From NCBI GenBank assembly GCA_947095585.1, contig OX352761.1:107619890-107683889 (forward strand): 64,000 nucleotides of DNA, written 5' to 3'. A program made the translations under genes and the position numbers. The notes below the pieces were generated by a model, which was not told the DNA's origin, did not search any database, and saw only the letters and a program-made list of their open reading frames with translations. Positions 45,195 through 57,310 of the stretch are shown here, piece after piece. Position 1 is the first letter of the stretch; each line of letters opens with the position of its first letter. The DNA comes from Nephrocerus scutellatus (Eukaryota > Arthropoda > Insecta > Diptera > Pipunculidae).

Positions 45195-45895
45195 CGGTAG
45201 GGTGGTCTTTTGAGGGTCCTCTGGGGGGTCTTTTTGGGTTTTTTGTGGGTCTTTTTAGAGTCTTTTGATGGTCTTTTGAGGGTCTTTTTAGGGTCTTTTG
45301 AGGGTCTTTTGAGGGACTTTTGTGGGTCTTTTGGGGGTATTTTTGGGAGTCTTTTGGAGGTTATTTCAGGGTGTTTGGGGGTCTTTTGGGAGTCATGTGA
45401 GGGTCTCTTGGGAGTTTTTTTTGGGGATTCTTTTGAAGGTCTTTTTGGTCTTTTGGGGCTCTTTTGAAGGTCTTTTGAACGTCCTTAGAGGGTCTTTTTA
45501 TGGTCCTTTGGAGGTCTTTTTGGTGGTAGTCCTTTTGGTTCTCTTTTGAGGGTCTTTTGGGTTATTTTGGGAGTCTTTAGGGGGTTTTTTATGGTCTTTT
45601 TGGGGTATTTTGGCGAGTCTTTTGAGGGTCTTTTGGAGGTTCTTCGAAGGTCTTTTGGGTTTATTTTAAGGGGTGTTTTGGGGTGTTTTTTGGGTCTTTA
45701 ATGATTTTTTGGTGGTCTTTAATTATTTTTTGGGGTCTTCTGGGGGTGTTTTGAGGTCCTTTTGCGGGTCTTTTTGGAGTCTTTTTGATGGTCTTTTGTG
45801 ATTTTTTTTTGAGGTTTTTTATGATTTCTTGGCGGTTTTGGGAGTCATTTATGGTCTTTTGATGATCTTTTGTGGTCTTTTTGCCCACAACATCA
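45195..45895. repeat. G/T-rich strand-asymmetric minisatellite (GGGTCTTTT-type)
   Basis: About 700 bp of imperfect 10-12-bp units such as GAGGGTCTTTT, GGGGTCTTTTG and TGGTCTTTTG. The plus strand is almost free of A and C apart from the C in GTC. All open frames here (for example 45210-45549) are repeat by-products rich in Gly, Leu, Phe and Val. Confidence 0.9.
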
Positions 45896-46225
45896 ACAAG
45901 TTTCACTTCAAACAGTGTTCAAAAGAAATATGCAGATGCATCCCGCCCATTCTCCAACCCATCCATAAAACCCGTGCCTCAACTCGAGCTCATGGGTCCA
46001 CCATTAAGCCTTTCTTCGGACGTACTAACCAATTCTTCTTCTTTAGCCGCCGCACGAATGAATTGCCTGATTCTGTGTTTCCGCATTTATATGATCTGCA
46101 GTCGTTTAAGACACGCGTGCATAGACATCTCATCTTTTCCTCTCCCTAATTTCCTAACGCCCACGCTGTGCTAAGCATAAAAAGGTTTAAACCCCTTAAG
46201 CGTGTGAACATTAAAAAAAAAAGGT
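45896..46225 (+). mobile_element. CR1/Jockey-like LINE 3' end with A-tail
   Basis: Plus-strand frames read ICRCIPPILQPIHKTRASTR, GSTIKPFFGRTNQF and [20 protein letters not shown], then a 3' UTR ending in AAAAAAAAAA at about 46213-46222. It abuts the G/T-rich array. Same family as 36680-38430. Confidence 0.8.
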
Positions 46226-46327
46226 GAGGACAAAATTTAGTATGTACATCAAAACTAATTTCGTGCTACAGTTCTGGGTTGAGATTTCTCAAGCGATTTT
46301 TATGAAGTTCAGTATGCAGGACTAATC

Positions 46328-47090
46328 ATATTTGGCTCTACAACCGGTGTCCGGTCCTCCCGAAAAAATCTCTCCACCAGTCCCGACTTTGAGCCGATGG
46401 CATCCATAAACTCTGGGCGTCCTAATCTAAGCCATCCTTCCAGCGTAGGCTTGGCCGGCCTCGTTGTCGTATTCCATAAATTCTACCGCAAAGGACTTAC
46501 CGAGCAGGATCATATTTGCTCATGCGAGCTAGGTGTCCTGCCCACCGGAGCCTACCGAGCTTAATTCTCTTCACGATGTCGACATAGCGGTAAGATCTCA
46601 TCATTATAGAGTCTCCGGTCCTTCCTCACATACGGGGCCAACAATTCTCCGAAAGACTTTTCTCTCGAACGCGGCTTAGAGGTCAGAATGCTTCTTGCTA
46701 AGCACCCAAGTCTGGGATCTATATGTATGTATTGGTGTGACCATTCTTCTATATACCAGCAGCTTGGATCTTATGGTTAAGTTCCTGGATTTGGAGAGTC
46801 TTGACAGACTACAGTAGGCTTTGTTAGATGTAAGCAGATTTCGTGCCGCCTGCTCAATCTGGATGAAAGCTTCCTGTACAGCTCTTCGGTTTCTACCAAC
46901 GATGTCAATATCGTCTGCATAAGAGGATTGTTCCTCTCTCCGTTACGTCAGAGTCTCGGATCAATTTCTGCAAATTCAGTTCATCCCCTTTCGGAGCCCG
47001 TTATAGATGTTGAATGGGCTTGATAGTGATCCGGATATTTTTACTTGGCTTATAACATTGGTCATGGTCAACCTACATAGTCTTGTCGGT
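46328..47090 (-). mobile_element. RTE-like LINE fragment
   Basis: The plus-strand start ATATTTGGCTCTACAACCGG is the inverse of the family 3' end at 14500-14520. Minus-strand segments include ADDIDIVGRNRRAVQEAF (about 46935-46880) and [19 protein letters not shown] (about 47090-47035). Frameshifted. It is followed by a dispersed repeat start (TTTGGGGTTCCGT, 47088). Confidence 0.8.
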
Positions 47091-47159
47091 TTATTTGGGG
47101 TTCCGTAATATGGTTTTCTTACGGGCGAGGTTATTGGCTTCGCAAATACGTAAGCAAAT

Positions 47160-47600
47160 CAACTATATACAGGGTAATATAAAATTTAAATGCAATATAC
47201 CAACTACACCCAAGTACTATTTAATATAATGGAACACAGATCTTTTGAAATTATCAAGTACAAATAATTCGAAGATGGATGGAAATTCGATATTCCTCAA
47301 TTCAATGCATGGGCATGCGACATCTGTGTATGTATTATAAATTATCTGTGCTATCACACGCAAATTTTGTCCTCTTCTTATCGTACAAAGAAAAAACAAA
47401 CCCATAAAAATTACAATTTTTCTCTAATCGGAGATACACATGTGTGCAAAGTTTGAATAAAATCGGCATTCAGGAAGTAAGTTAAAAATGATCACAAGAT
47501 TTGACCAGCCAAAAAAAAAAAAGACACAAAGCGAAGTTAATATAGAGAATTTAAAAACAATACGGAAGAGAAATTGTTCACAAAACAACCAACAAACATT
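47160..47600. other. Repeat-rich intergenic DNA upstream of the yellow-type gene
   Basis: 47425-47545 is a copy of the TTTGAATAAAATCGG repeat ending TTAATATAGAGAATTT. The remainder is AT-rich with no gene seen. Confidence 0.5.
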
Positions 47601-47819
47601 TTGTGTCACTATCTACATTGACCCTTTATCAAAAGGTTACCTTATTTCGGAAATTATTCAGTCTGTTTAATTATAACATTTTTAATAAAATAATTAATTG
47701 ATTGGAAAATTAAATAAAAAGACAATTATTATTGCTAAACGAGTTGTATTTTGAGTGCTACCTTCAAATTCACTAACAGCTAGATCGTGTTAGATCAAAG
47801 ATAGATATCTGAGAGACGC

Positions 47820-47826
47820 TATAAAA
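47820..47826 (+). promoter_or_regulatory. Candidate TATA box of the yellow-type gene
   Basis: TATAAAA at 47820-47826, about 245 bases before the preferred start codon. Transcription would begin near 47850-47855 (TCTTCATG). Position and sequence fit an inducible cuticle-type promoter, but this is inference. Confidence 0.4.
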
Positions 47827-48065
47827 TTATGAATTATAATTGCCCGATCGTCTTCATGTTAGACAGTTTGGTGTACACGAATTAGAGATAATCTTCAGGG
47901 AAACTTTGCATTCGAATTGCTTAAATGGAATCAGAAAAACCAAACAACACTCAGTATTACTTCTACCTCGGTGTTGTTCACTACTTAGTTGCCCGCATTA
48001 AAAGGTTTTTGAAAAAAAAGAGACAATCAATACAAACCGCTAAAACATATCGATCGTCGCGCACC

Positions 48066-51000
48066 ATGTTGTTAACATTAAGTTTTCCAGCATACTCGAA
48101 TCTCAATGTCGCCACGGCAGCGATGCTACTGACGACGGCGATGCTTTGCCTAACAATCGCTGTACCCGGTGCATCGGGCGATGGAATGATTGAGGTTTTT
48201 CGATGGAGTCAAATGGATTTTTACAATCGTGGAGATTCATCCACCACAATTAAAAATGGTATGAGTACATTTTCTGTAATATTTACAATACAGATACCTG
48301 AAACTGAAGTATCCGTTTCATCAACCGGTTTTCTCATTGCCTGACCAACTATTTGACTTTGGTAATTACTTACGTAAGCGCGAAATTTGCAAATCATTTA
48401 ATGGAAGCTGAGGGAAAATTTCAAAAATTTCTGTTTGAGAATCTTCTCTTTCTTCTTTTGATAATCAAAAGGTCATTTAAATTCTTTATACTTTGTGTCA
48501 TACCGGATATAAATAGTTAGTATACTTACTGAGTTGCTGTTGTACTGAGTACAAATCTATATACAGTAAAACCTCTTTAATTGGGACAACGCCGGGACCA
48601 ATTTTTTTTTGTCCAAATTTGTGTTTTGTTTTAGTTTCGTGATTGTTTTCCGTATTGCTTTTCTCAATGAATCAGGTAGAATTCTGAGAAAATAAATTAA
48701 TTAAGAATTCTCATTTCGGTTTTTAGTTGCTCGTCAATAATAGTTTTATTAATTTCTTCTGGTATGCCACCTTGGTGCAATCGAATAGCATTGTCTAATG
48801 CTATCGGAAACACTGCTCTTAGATCAGTGGTGGGGGGGGGGGTTCCGACAAGGGGAAGGGAAGTCTGTCAAGACTCTTCAAATCCAGGAATTAAACCATA
48901 AGATCAAAGCTGCTGGTATATAAGACAAGTGTCATACCAGTACTTACATATGGATCCGAGACTTGGGTGTTTAGCAAAAAGCATTCTGACCTCTTAGCCA
49001 CGTTCAAGAGAAATGTCTTATGGACATGGATGTTGGCCCCGTACGTGTGGAAGGACGATTCCGGAGACTCTATAATGATGGGATCTTCGAGCGTTACCGC
49101 GATGTCGACATCGTGAAGAGAATAAAGCTCAGTAGGCTCCGGTGGGTAGGACTCGTATGAGCGACAATGATCCTTCCCGGAAAGTCCTTTGCGGTAGGAT
49201 TTATGGAACACGACAGCAAGGCCGGCTAAGCCTATGGTGTAAGGATGGCGTAGACCAGGACGCTCAGAGTTTAGCGAAGACAAACTGGATGACATCGGCC
49301 CGAAATCGGGACCGGTGGAGAGATTTTTGCGGGAGACCAGGACCGGACACCGGTTGTATAGCACAATATATTTTTATAAAAATTTGGAAGTGATCGAGCC
49401 CCGTGGTAAAAAAGGAGCCGATTTTCTTCAAATTTTATACGCATGTGTATCTCCAATGGACACCTTTTTGTAAAAATTTGGAAGTGTTCGGGCACTGGGG
49501 TCGGGGGCCACCTATACAAATTTTGTAGAAAAAAGTAGCCGATTGTCTTAAAAATTTTATATGCGAGTGTATATCCGACGGACAACACTTTTTGTAAAAA
49601 TTAGGAAGTGATCAGGCCCCGGAGTCGGGTGGCACTCATACAAATTTTATAATTTTTTCCTCATATTATATAATGTAATTATAATATAATTTAAATTTTA
49701 AAAAATTACCTGATTTTCTTCAAATTTTATGGTAAACACGTGTGTATAAAATTTGAAGAAAATCCTGTGGACAACGCTTTTTGTACAAATTTGGAAGTGG
49801 CCCCAGGGCCGAGGGGCTTCCATATAAATTTTTAAAAACTTTTTAAAATTTGTGGCACTTCGGGCCACGGGGTTCCCATACAAAATTTTAAAAAAAATGT
49901 ACACGCATTTGTATCTCCGATGGACAACACTTTTTGAAAAAATTAGGAAGTGATCAGGCCCCGGAGTCGGGTGGCACTCACACAAATTTTATAATTTTTT
50001 CCTCATATTATATAATGTATCTCCGATGGAGAACTTTTTTGTAAATATTTGGCGTGATCGGACCCCGGCTCCATTTAAATTTTTAAAAATTTACCTGATT
50101 TTCTTCAAATTTTATGGTAAACACGTGTGTATAAAATTTGAAGAAAATCCTGTGGACAACGCTTTTTGTACAAATTTGGAAGTGGCCCCAGGGCCGAGGG
50201 GCTTCCATATAAATTTTTAAAAACTAGCCCGATTTTCGTTAAATTTGGAAACACTTTTCGTACAAATTTTGGAGTGATCAGGATAAGGGGGCTCCCCAAA
50301 AAATTTTCAAAATGTTACCCAATTTTATTCAAACTTTGCACATATATTGGTGTTTTTAAATTCTCTATATTAACTTCGCGTGCCCGTGGCTGGCTGTGTG
50401 GCTGGTGGGCAGAATCTTGTGATCAATTTTAAATACACTTCCTAAAGTCCGATGTAATTCACACTTGGCACACATGTGTATTTCCCATGACAATACATTT
50501 TATTAAAATTTGTGGCACCTCGGGCCATAAATAATTTTTAAAAAAAATTTATACGCATGTGTATATGTATAATATGGATATATTTATAAATTTTTACAGA
50601 AAGTGTTGTGCATCAGAGCATGCATACGCATGTGTATCTCCGATGGACAACACTTTTTGTAAAAATTTGGAAGTGAAATGGCACCGGGGAGCCCTCTAAC
50701 AAAAATTTTACAAAACTAAAACTTAAAAAACTGCACATTGTGTATTCCCGATTAGAGAATTTACACGAACAATTTTAATTTTATGGGTTGTTTTATTTAA
50801 TAACTAGCTGATTATCCGGCGTTGCCCAGGTATTTATTCATCCCAATCTTCTATTAGGCAGGGGTAGAAAAAAGAATGATATCTATCTTTAAGGTAAAAT
50901 TGGAGTTTTTATTAACAAAATTTATTATTCAGCGGCAGATTTCAAAAAACGATGTCAATTTAACATATTCATAAAACACGGCTACTAATCTACTTTTTCC

Positions 51001-54000
51001 AATTTGAAGTAGGGACGACCATCGACCCCATCCCCCTAGAGCTGTCGTACAATCACGATTCAACTCAGCGACCCCGAAGAATATAAAATCGGCACTAATA
51101 TTGGTAAGCCCCCCCCCCGCCACCGTTATCGACCCCATACCCCTAGAGCTGTCTTACCATTACCATTCAACTCAGCAACCACGATCAGCGATTGGTCAAG
51201 GCGTTGCAGAGCTAGTTAGGCACAAATATGGAAATACATTCTCTATATAGGGATTTGCACCCTCACAGTACTTAGCACAGCGTGGTCGTTAGGAAATTAG
51301 GGAGAGGATAGGATGAGATGTCTATGCACATGTGTCTTAAACGACTGCAGATCATATAAATGCGGAAACACAGTATCGGGCAATTCATTCCACATAACTG
51401 TAGTGCGGCTAAAAAAGTAATCTCTGAATTGGTTAGTACTTCCGAATATAGGCCTAATGGTAGATCCGTGGGCTCGAGTTGAGGCACGGGTGTTACGGAT
51501 GGGTTCGAGAATGGGCGGGATGCATCTGGATATTTCTTTTGAACCTCGCTTGTGAAAAAAAACGATAAAACAGTGACAAGCAGAAAACATTCCTGCGATG
51601 TTCAAGCGATTCGATCGTTTTCGCGAAATTTACGTTACCAATAAGTTTTATTGCGCTGTTCTGAACTCTGTCTAGTAGATGCAATGTGGTCTTGGGGGCA
51701 CCTGCCCAGACAATGTAGTTATATTCAAGCTTAGGGCGAATATATGTGTTGTAAATAGTAGCCAGATCTGAAGGAGTGAAGTAGATTTTGAACCGTTATA
51801 GGAAACCTAAACATTTCGCAACATTCTAAGCGATGGCAAATATGTGGTCGTTCCAACGAAGCTTGTTGTTGACGCATATACCGAGAATTGCGAGTTTTTC
51901 AGTTTCTTCGATGCAAGATCCGTTCATGGATAAAGGTTGGGGGTTTAAATTACGCTTGGGCGACAGAAGACAGGTTTTAGAAGCGTTCTTGTTATGCTGT
52001 CAAGGTCAGAATTTAACGTGCTTAACATACGTTGTTGTTTAAGTCCCACTTGTGGCGTGCTGAAAGCGTACAATTATATGAAAAGCTAAGAGTGCTGTCG
52101 TCAGCGAAAGAATGAATTGGATTTGCGGAAGTGGCGGATAGGAGATCATCAATGAAAATCAGAGAGAGTGAAAGGAGATAAAACAGAGCCTTGGGGAACA
52201 TCGGCGTTTATGCGGTGAACATTGGATTTTAGTCCGTCCAATACGACCCGAATTGAACGGTCAGAAAGGTAGTTACTAGTCCAATCGGCCAGGGCGTTAT
52301 TAATTCCATAGGCATTCATTTTCGATAGCTTGATGCCAGAATCTGTCAAATGCCATGGAAATATCAAGTGCAACAACTTTACTTTCACCAAGTTTGTAAA
52401 TAGACTGGTTCTACTTTTCAGTGAGATAAGCCATCAGGTAGAACGTTAGAACGTTACCTACGAAAACCGTACTGCCTGGTCACTAAGGATTTCACGTGGT
52501 TCAAGATATTGCATATGCTTACGATTGATCTGGGTTTCCATGACCTTGGAAAGTATGAATGTTAGCGCAATGGGTCGGTACGAGGAAAGAGATGACGTTT
52601 TAAGTGTCGATTCTATAGTGTCAGTGGGGTGTCAGTGAGCGGGTGGTCAGGTGGGTGGGGGTCAGTGGGATGGACCAGCGTTATTAATAAAGAAAGAAAA
52701 TTAAATAACATTTACAATGAACAGACAACAAATAAACACCCATCCATCCATCCCTGAGGTCCAAGGGGCTCCAAATTTCAATCGAAAGTGTTGTCACCGG
52801 AAATACACAAAGTGTGCAAAGTTTCAATAAAATCGCGCTTTGGCAAGTGGGTTAATAATTGATCGCAAGAATCCACGACATACAAACACACGGGTACGCG
52901 AACTTAATATAGAGAATTAAAAAATGATGGTGCATATATATGTCAGATAATTACGCCTGTATCGAACTATATTCACATCCTTTCCTTTCACATTGCAATA
53001 AATTTTTACTCCCTCTTATTATTATATATGTTATATGTATTGTTATATCTGGTCAGGTGCGCCTAAGACCACCTTGTACCTGCTAGATAGTATACAAAAG
53101 CGAGCGTTAAAATTTATCGGTGACGAAAATATTGCGAAGTCAATAGATTTGCTTGAATACCGGAAAACAGGAACGTTTCCTGTTTCTCACTGTTCTACCG
53201 CTTCTTCCATCAGCGGGGCTCAAGAGAAATAGCCAGTTGCATGCTACCACTCCTTGAATTCAACTGCAATACCCGTGGCGCTCTAAATGTTCATCAGCTT
53301 ACCCTCAAGCTTATATTCGGACGCACAGTTTAGTTCAGAGATTCTTTCTTTAGCCGTATGTGGAATGTTCTTCCAAGCTCTGTCTTTCCACAATGCTGTG
53401 ATCCAGACACGCTATGATCAACATTCAAAACATAAGTTCATAGACATTTCCTCTTTCTCCTCCTTTTCCTTAACACCCGCGCTGTGCCAATCATATAGCT
53501 TAGCTGATAAGGTACAGGTACGCAAATTATGCTCGGATAAGCTTATGTTCGTTTTGGGCTCGGTAGGTGGCGTTGAAATCGAGATGTCATCACGCCTTAA
53601 AGACGTCATTATGCCAAAACAACTAGATACATTGACGCCGTATTCATACCATATCTTTAGTTGGTGCTCCCGAAGGTTAACCACTTTTTGAGACCAGTAA
53701 GTGCCGCATCCCAAATAAACTGACACGACTATGTAGGCTGACCATGACCAAAGTTATAAGCCAAGTAAAAATAGCCGTATTACTATCAAACCCATCCCAT
53801 TCAACATTCAACGGGCTCCGACAAGGTTATGGACTGGCCTGCCTCCTCTTCAACACACACAATGCATTGGATTAGAAGTAATAGACAAGACCTTTGATGA
53901 AGATGAGAAAGAGTGTCGGATAAAAACCGTGCCCTGGGGAACACCAGCAATTATGCTGTGAGTTTTAAACTTGAAATCGGTTAAAACAAATTGAATTAAG

Positions 54001-55659
54001 CGATTAAACTTTTCACTTAAAGTAGGTATTTCTCGATTCCATAAGCACGATGATAATAGGAAGATATATACTTCTGCAGCGATCATACGTGTTATAAGAT
54101 TATACATAATATTGGTGTTCTTATTTTGGCTATTTTGTTTAATGGTTATTATTGTCAAATTCCCAGATAACATTGTCTTTCCGGGTCCATACCAAAAGCA
54201 ATATTCATCACAACCTGCGCCAGACACAACAGGATCCCCCAACGCATCGTACATTGCCTACAATAATGTTCCAATGGGTGTCACCCAATACAACGGTCGT
54301 TTGTTTATCACAATGCCACGACGCAGGGTTGGAATTCCATCGACGTTGAATTACATCGATTTGAAGAAAGATGAAGGCTCCAACCCAAGTCCTAATTTAC
54401 ATGCGTATCCCGATTTCAATACGAACTATCTAAGCGTGAGTGAACAAGGACATTATTATATAATAAAGCGAATTTAAAAATAATAACATTTAATGTATGG
54501 TTGGTAATTTAATGACAGCCCGCTCACGAAGCAAATCCAAACCGCATCATCTCCGTCTATCGCACATACGTGGACGAGTGTAAACGGTTGTGGTTCATTG
54601 ATACCGGAATGCTGGAGTACCCTGGTGAGATGAGATGATGTTTTTTTATATAATTTTCAATACTCGTGCATTCAGGTAATCGTATCCAAGTGCAACCGCC
54701 GTCGATTTGGATATTGGATTTGGAAACAGACACGCTAGTAAAGCGTTTTGAAATACCCGAATCTGTGGTCAGCATCGGACCTGGCTTGGCTAGTATAACT
54801 GTCGACGTAGATGCCAACTCATGTAATCAGGCGTTTGCCTATATTCCTGATTTACTCCATAACGCGCTATATGCCTACAGGTAAGCCACAGAGGTGTTCA
54901 GTCTTTAAATGGATAATGCTTTAAACAATTCTTTTCTTATTCACTTAGTCTGGAAACTGACCGAATTTGGACCTTTAATCATAACTATTTCCATTTCGAC
55001 CCGATTCAGGGTGATTTTACAATTGGAGGACAGAGTTTCAGTTGGGACGATGGTGTCTTTTCGGTGACAATGGGTCCCCGACAGCCGGATGGTTTCAGAA
55101 CTGTCTTTTTCCATCCGATGGCCAGTACCAATGAGTTTTCTGTGTCGAGTCGAGTGTTGCGCAATGAAAGCAACGCCGAACGATCATATCATGGACCAGA
55201 TTTTCAGGTAGATAAGACCTATTACATTGGTTAAAATTGAAAACTACACATCTCTCTTGTGCAGTTGCTTGGAAGTCGAGGGTTCCAGCGTCAATCGACG
55301 ATGCATGAATATGACCCCTCAACCGGAATTATATTTTATGATGAAATTGTTCGAAATGGCGTTGGCTGCTGGAATACGAAAAAACCTTTCTCCGAAGCTA
55401 ATCACGGAACTGTCGTCTCCGATCCACAGCGAATGATCTATCCAAGTGATTTAACGGTAAGTTGTAAGAGTATTGGCTATTTTAGGATATGGTAATGATG
55501 ATGAACCTGCTTCAACAGATCGACAACGAAGGAACCATCTGGGTCATGACTAATTCAATGCCGATCTTTATTTACTCCACATTGGATGCAACGGCTATTA
55601 ACTTTCGAGTTTGGAAACAAAGTACTCGAATCGCAGCGCGGAATACTGTTTGTGCTTAA
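48066..55659 (+). CDS. yellow/MRJP-family secreted protein, yellow-f-like (dopachrome conversion enzyme type)
   Basis: Exons 48066-48258, 54167-54435, 54519-54624, 54676-54880, 54949-55207, 55265-55456 and 55519-55659 (TAA) join in frame with GT-AG introns and give 454 residues. In-frame ATGs also exist at 47925 and 48123; 48123 would place a signal peptide ([19 protein letters not shown]) at the very N-terminus. Family signatures: [79 protein letters not shown] and [13 protein letters not shown]. The mature protein is probably an extracellular six-bladed propeller. Yellow-f proteins convert dopachrome in melanin synthesis; assignment to the f subgroup rests on resemblance and on neighbouring Memo, so it is moderate. 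AATAAA follows near 55700. Confidence 0.9.
48560..48840. mobile_element. Possible pogo-like terminal repeat remnant
   Basis: ACAGTAAAACCTCTTTAATT at about 48566 resembles pogo/Tigger-type ends (CAGTA..ACCTC). No matching inverse end was found. Weak call. Confidence 0.25.
48850..49375 (+). mobile_element. RTE-like LINE 3' end in yellow intron 1
   Basis: Parallels 14200-14520 and the reverse of 46328-46800: [18 protein letters not shown] sequence at 48935-48975, KISSVGSGG-like at about 49120, and RDRWRDF near 49310-49330. It ends at about 49360 GGTTGTATAGCACAATAT. Frameshifted. Confidence 0.8.
49376..50800. repeat. Cluster of dispersed repeats with internal tandem duplication
   Basis: Repeated blocks carry TTTGTAAAAATTTGGAAGTG, CGATTTTCTTCAAATTTTAT and CATGTGTATCTCCGATGGAC. 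A segment around 49585-49840 recurs at about 49920-50225 in the same order (period about 386 bp). Several perfect 19-bp inverted arms form hairpins (49713-49763 and 50098-50149). Confidence 0.8.
50801..51235 (+). repeat. Dispersed repeat beginning ACTAGCTGATTATCCGGCGT
   Basis: The terminus at about 50802 matches the family at 43008 and 43418. An internal direct repeat carries TCGACCCCATCCCCCTAGAG (51022) and again TCGACCCCATACCCCTAGAG (51129). No coding capacity. Confidence 0.55.
51240..52620 (-). mobile_element. CR1/Jockey-like LINE fragment in yellow intron 1
   Basis: Minus strand: [22 protein letters not shown] and [11 protein letters not shown] (52300-52190), then [15 protein letters not shown] (51680-51640), [18 protein letters not shown] and the [20 protein letters not shown] end (51460-51400). 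Same family as 36680-38430. Broken frames. Confidence 0.85.
52740..52925 (+). repeat. Copy of the TTTCAATAAAATCGCG dispersed repeat
   Basis: CAAAGTGTGCAAAGTTTCAA, TAAAATCGCGCTTTGG, a GATCGCAAGA box and the end TTAATATAGAGAATTAAAAA. Confidence 0.6.
53030..53500 (+). mobile_element. CR1/Jockey-like LINE ORF end, plus strand
   Basis: Frame 53035-53232 reads [25 protein letters not shown] and [15 protein letters not shown]; further shifted frames to 53480 match the ARGSTRAH-to-FKTRV end of the same family. Confidence 0.75.
53690..54100. mobile_element. Junction of an RTE-like fragment (+) and a CR1/Jockey-like RT fragment (-)
   Basis: 53725-53860 reads [15 protein letters not shown] and then [16 protein letters not shown] on the plus strand (RTE-like, cf. 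63540-63660). From about 53870 to 54070 the minus strand carries the [12 protein letters not shown] motif of the other LINE family. Confidence 0.65.
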
Positions 55660-55857
55660 AGCTTGTATACCTAATTATAGCATATTCAGATTAAATTAAT
55701 AAATATTGTCTGGAAAAATAATTAATGTATATTAGAAGTTTTATTTTGTGTTTAATTAGTACAAGTACAATTAATGTAATGAATGTAAAATTGTAATGAA
55801 ACCATAAAAATTACTTACCGCTGTCGATTCAAGTGTCACTCACTATTGACGATTGTG

Positions 55858-56075
55858 GGCGCCGTGGACTTTTGAGCAGGAGGTTCAAAGTTTGAATACC
55901 AAAAAAAATACCAAAAATATTTTTCACGGTCAAATCTCTTGAAAAGGTCTGAGAAAAGTTCCAGAGCAATAATTCTCACGGAAAGCTTCGCCTTTCGGAA
56001 TTTAAATACGGCTTAAAATTAATGGGGTTGCGTGTAAGTTAGACCTTTGACCAACACGGTCTGTCGCGACAAGAA
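55858..56075 (+). mobile_element. SINE copy with internal losses
   Basis: Starts GGGCGCCGTGGACTTTTGAG and keeps GCAGGAGGTTC, TTTTTCACGGTC, TTCTCACGGAAAGCTTCGCC and the end ACGGTCTGTCGCGAC. Box A and box B are damaged. It directly abuts RTE-like LINE sequence at 56076. Confidence 0.75.
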
Positions 56076-57310
56076 AACATGGCGTTGGAGAAAGTGATCC
56101 GAGATTTTGAACTAACGGCGAGAGGAACAATTCTCTATAAGTCCATTCAGATACATGCTTGCGCAAAGAACATTGACATCGTTGGAGAGGAACAATTCTC
56201 TATAAGTCCATTCAGATACATGCTTGCGCAAAGAACATTGACATCGTTGGTAGAAACCCAAGAGCTGTACAGGAAGCTTTCATCCCTATCGAGCGAGCGT
56301 CACGAAATCTGGGGCTGCACATAAATGAGAGCAAAACAAAGTACATGGCGGCCACGTCTGGGGCCTATCATCATCAAAGGTACCATATTAGATTATTCCA
56401 GTGAAGTTAAATATCTCGGCGTCATCCTTGATAAACGGCTTAACTGGAATTATTTTATCAAGTCCACCATCAAAGGCGCCACTAAGGCTATGATACTATA
56501 CTATGATGGTGAGACCTATTATCACGTACGCGGCCCTCGTTTGGTGGCCGAGAGTTCTTGAACGGACAACGGCAACTAAGCTTTAGAAGCTACAACGAAT
56601 TGCCAGTGTAGTGCCATGCGAACCTGCCCTACGACTGCATTAGAAGCTGTTTTAGGGCTTTCACCCTTGCAAATCTTTATCAAGAAGGCGGCTGCTAGAT
56701 GCGCTATTAAGCTGCATCTAGAATACGTGCACCTGAAAACGTTAGCCCCAGAATTAACGTTAGTAAAGTAATGAAGGGCGCTATATTATATACTATACTA
56801 TATTATATTACGATGCACTGCAATCTCTTGCCAGACACAACAAAGTCAAACTCGATTGGGTCTCTGGTCATCAGGGAATTGCAGGCAACGAATCTGCAGA
56901 TGAACAAGCTAGGTCTGGCTCGGAATCTGCATTCATAAGACCTGAACCCTACTGTGGTGTTAACTGGGCTGCAGCCACAGCACTGATAAATTCTTGGGAA
57001 CACAAACTTCGTCTGACCCACTGGCAACGCTTCCCGGGGCTTAGGCAATCCAAACAACTAATCAGGCCCTTTTCCTACAAGGAAATCCTTAACTTTAATA
57101 AGTGGCTTCCTTGCGGCTTGCGATGTCACCTTAACAAAATTGGTGTGGGCTCAGAGACAGAATGTAGGTTTTGCCCGGAGGATGAAGGGTCATCCGAGCA
57201 TATTCTCTGTGAATGCCCAGCATTACTTTGGTTGACGAAATTGACGTTATTGAGTGTTAACTTCTTTCACTGGTATGAACAAAGTCAAATAAGCAGCATT
57301 TTGTAAATGT
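56076..57310 (+). mobile_element. Composite LINE fragments (RTE-like, then RNase H-bearing LINE)
   Basis: 56079-56340 is RTE-like (ALEKVIRDFELTARGT, INESKTKYMA). From about 56370 another LINE continues: SEVKYLGVILDKRLNW (56400-56450), then RNase H KLDWVSGHQGIAGNESADEQARSGS (56850-56925) and a Cys/His end, CRFCPEDEGSSEHILCECPAL (57163-57225). A 65-bp perfect tandem duplication lies at 56120-56249. Confidence 0.8.

Noticed and set aside
45210..45906. Open frames rich in Gly/Phe/Leu (plus) and Lys/Thr/Pro (minus)
   Set aside because: By-products of the G/T-rich tandem array; no start context, splice sites or family resemblance.
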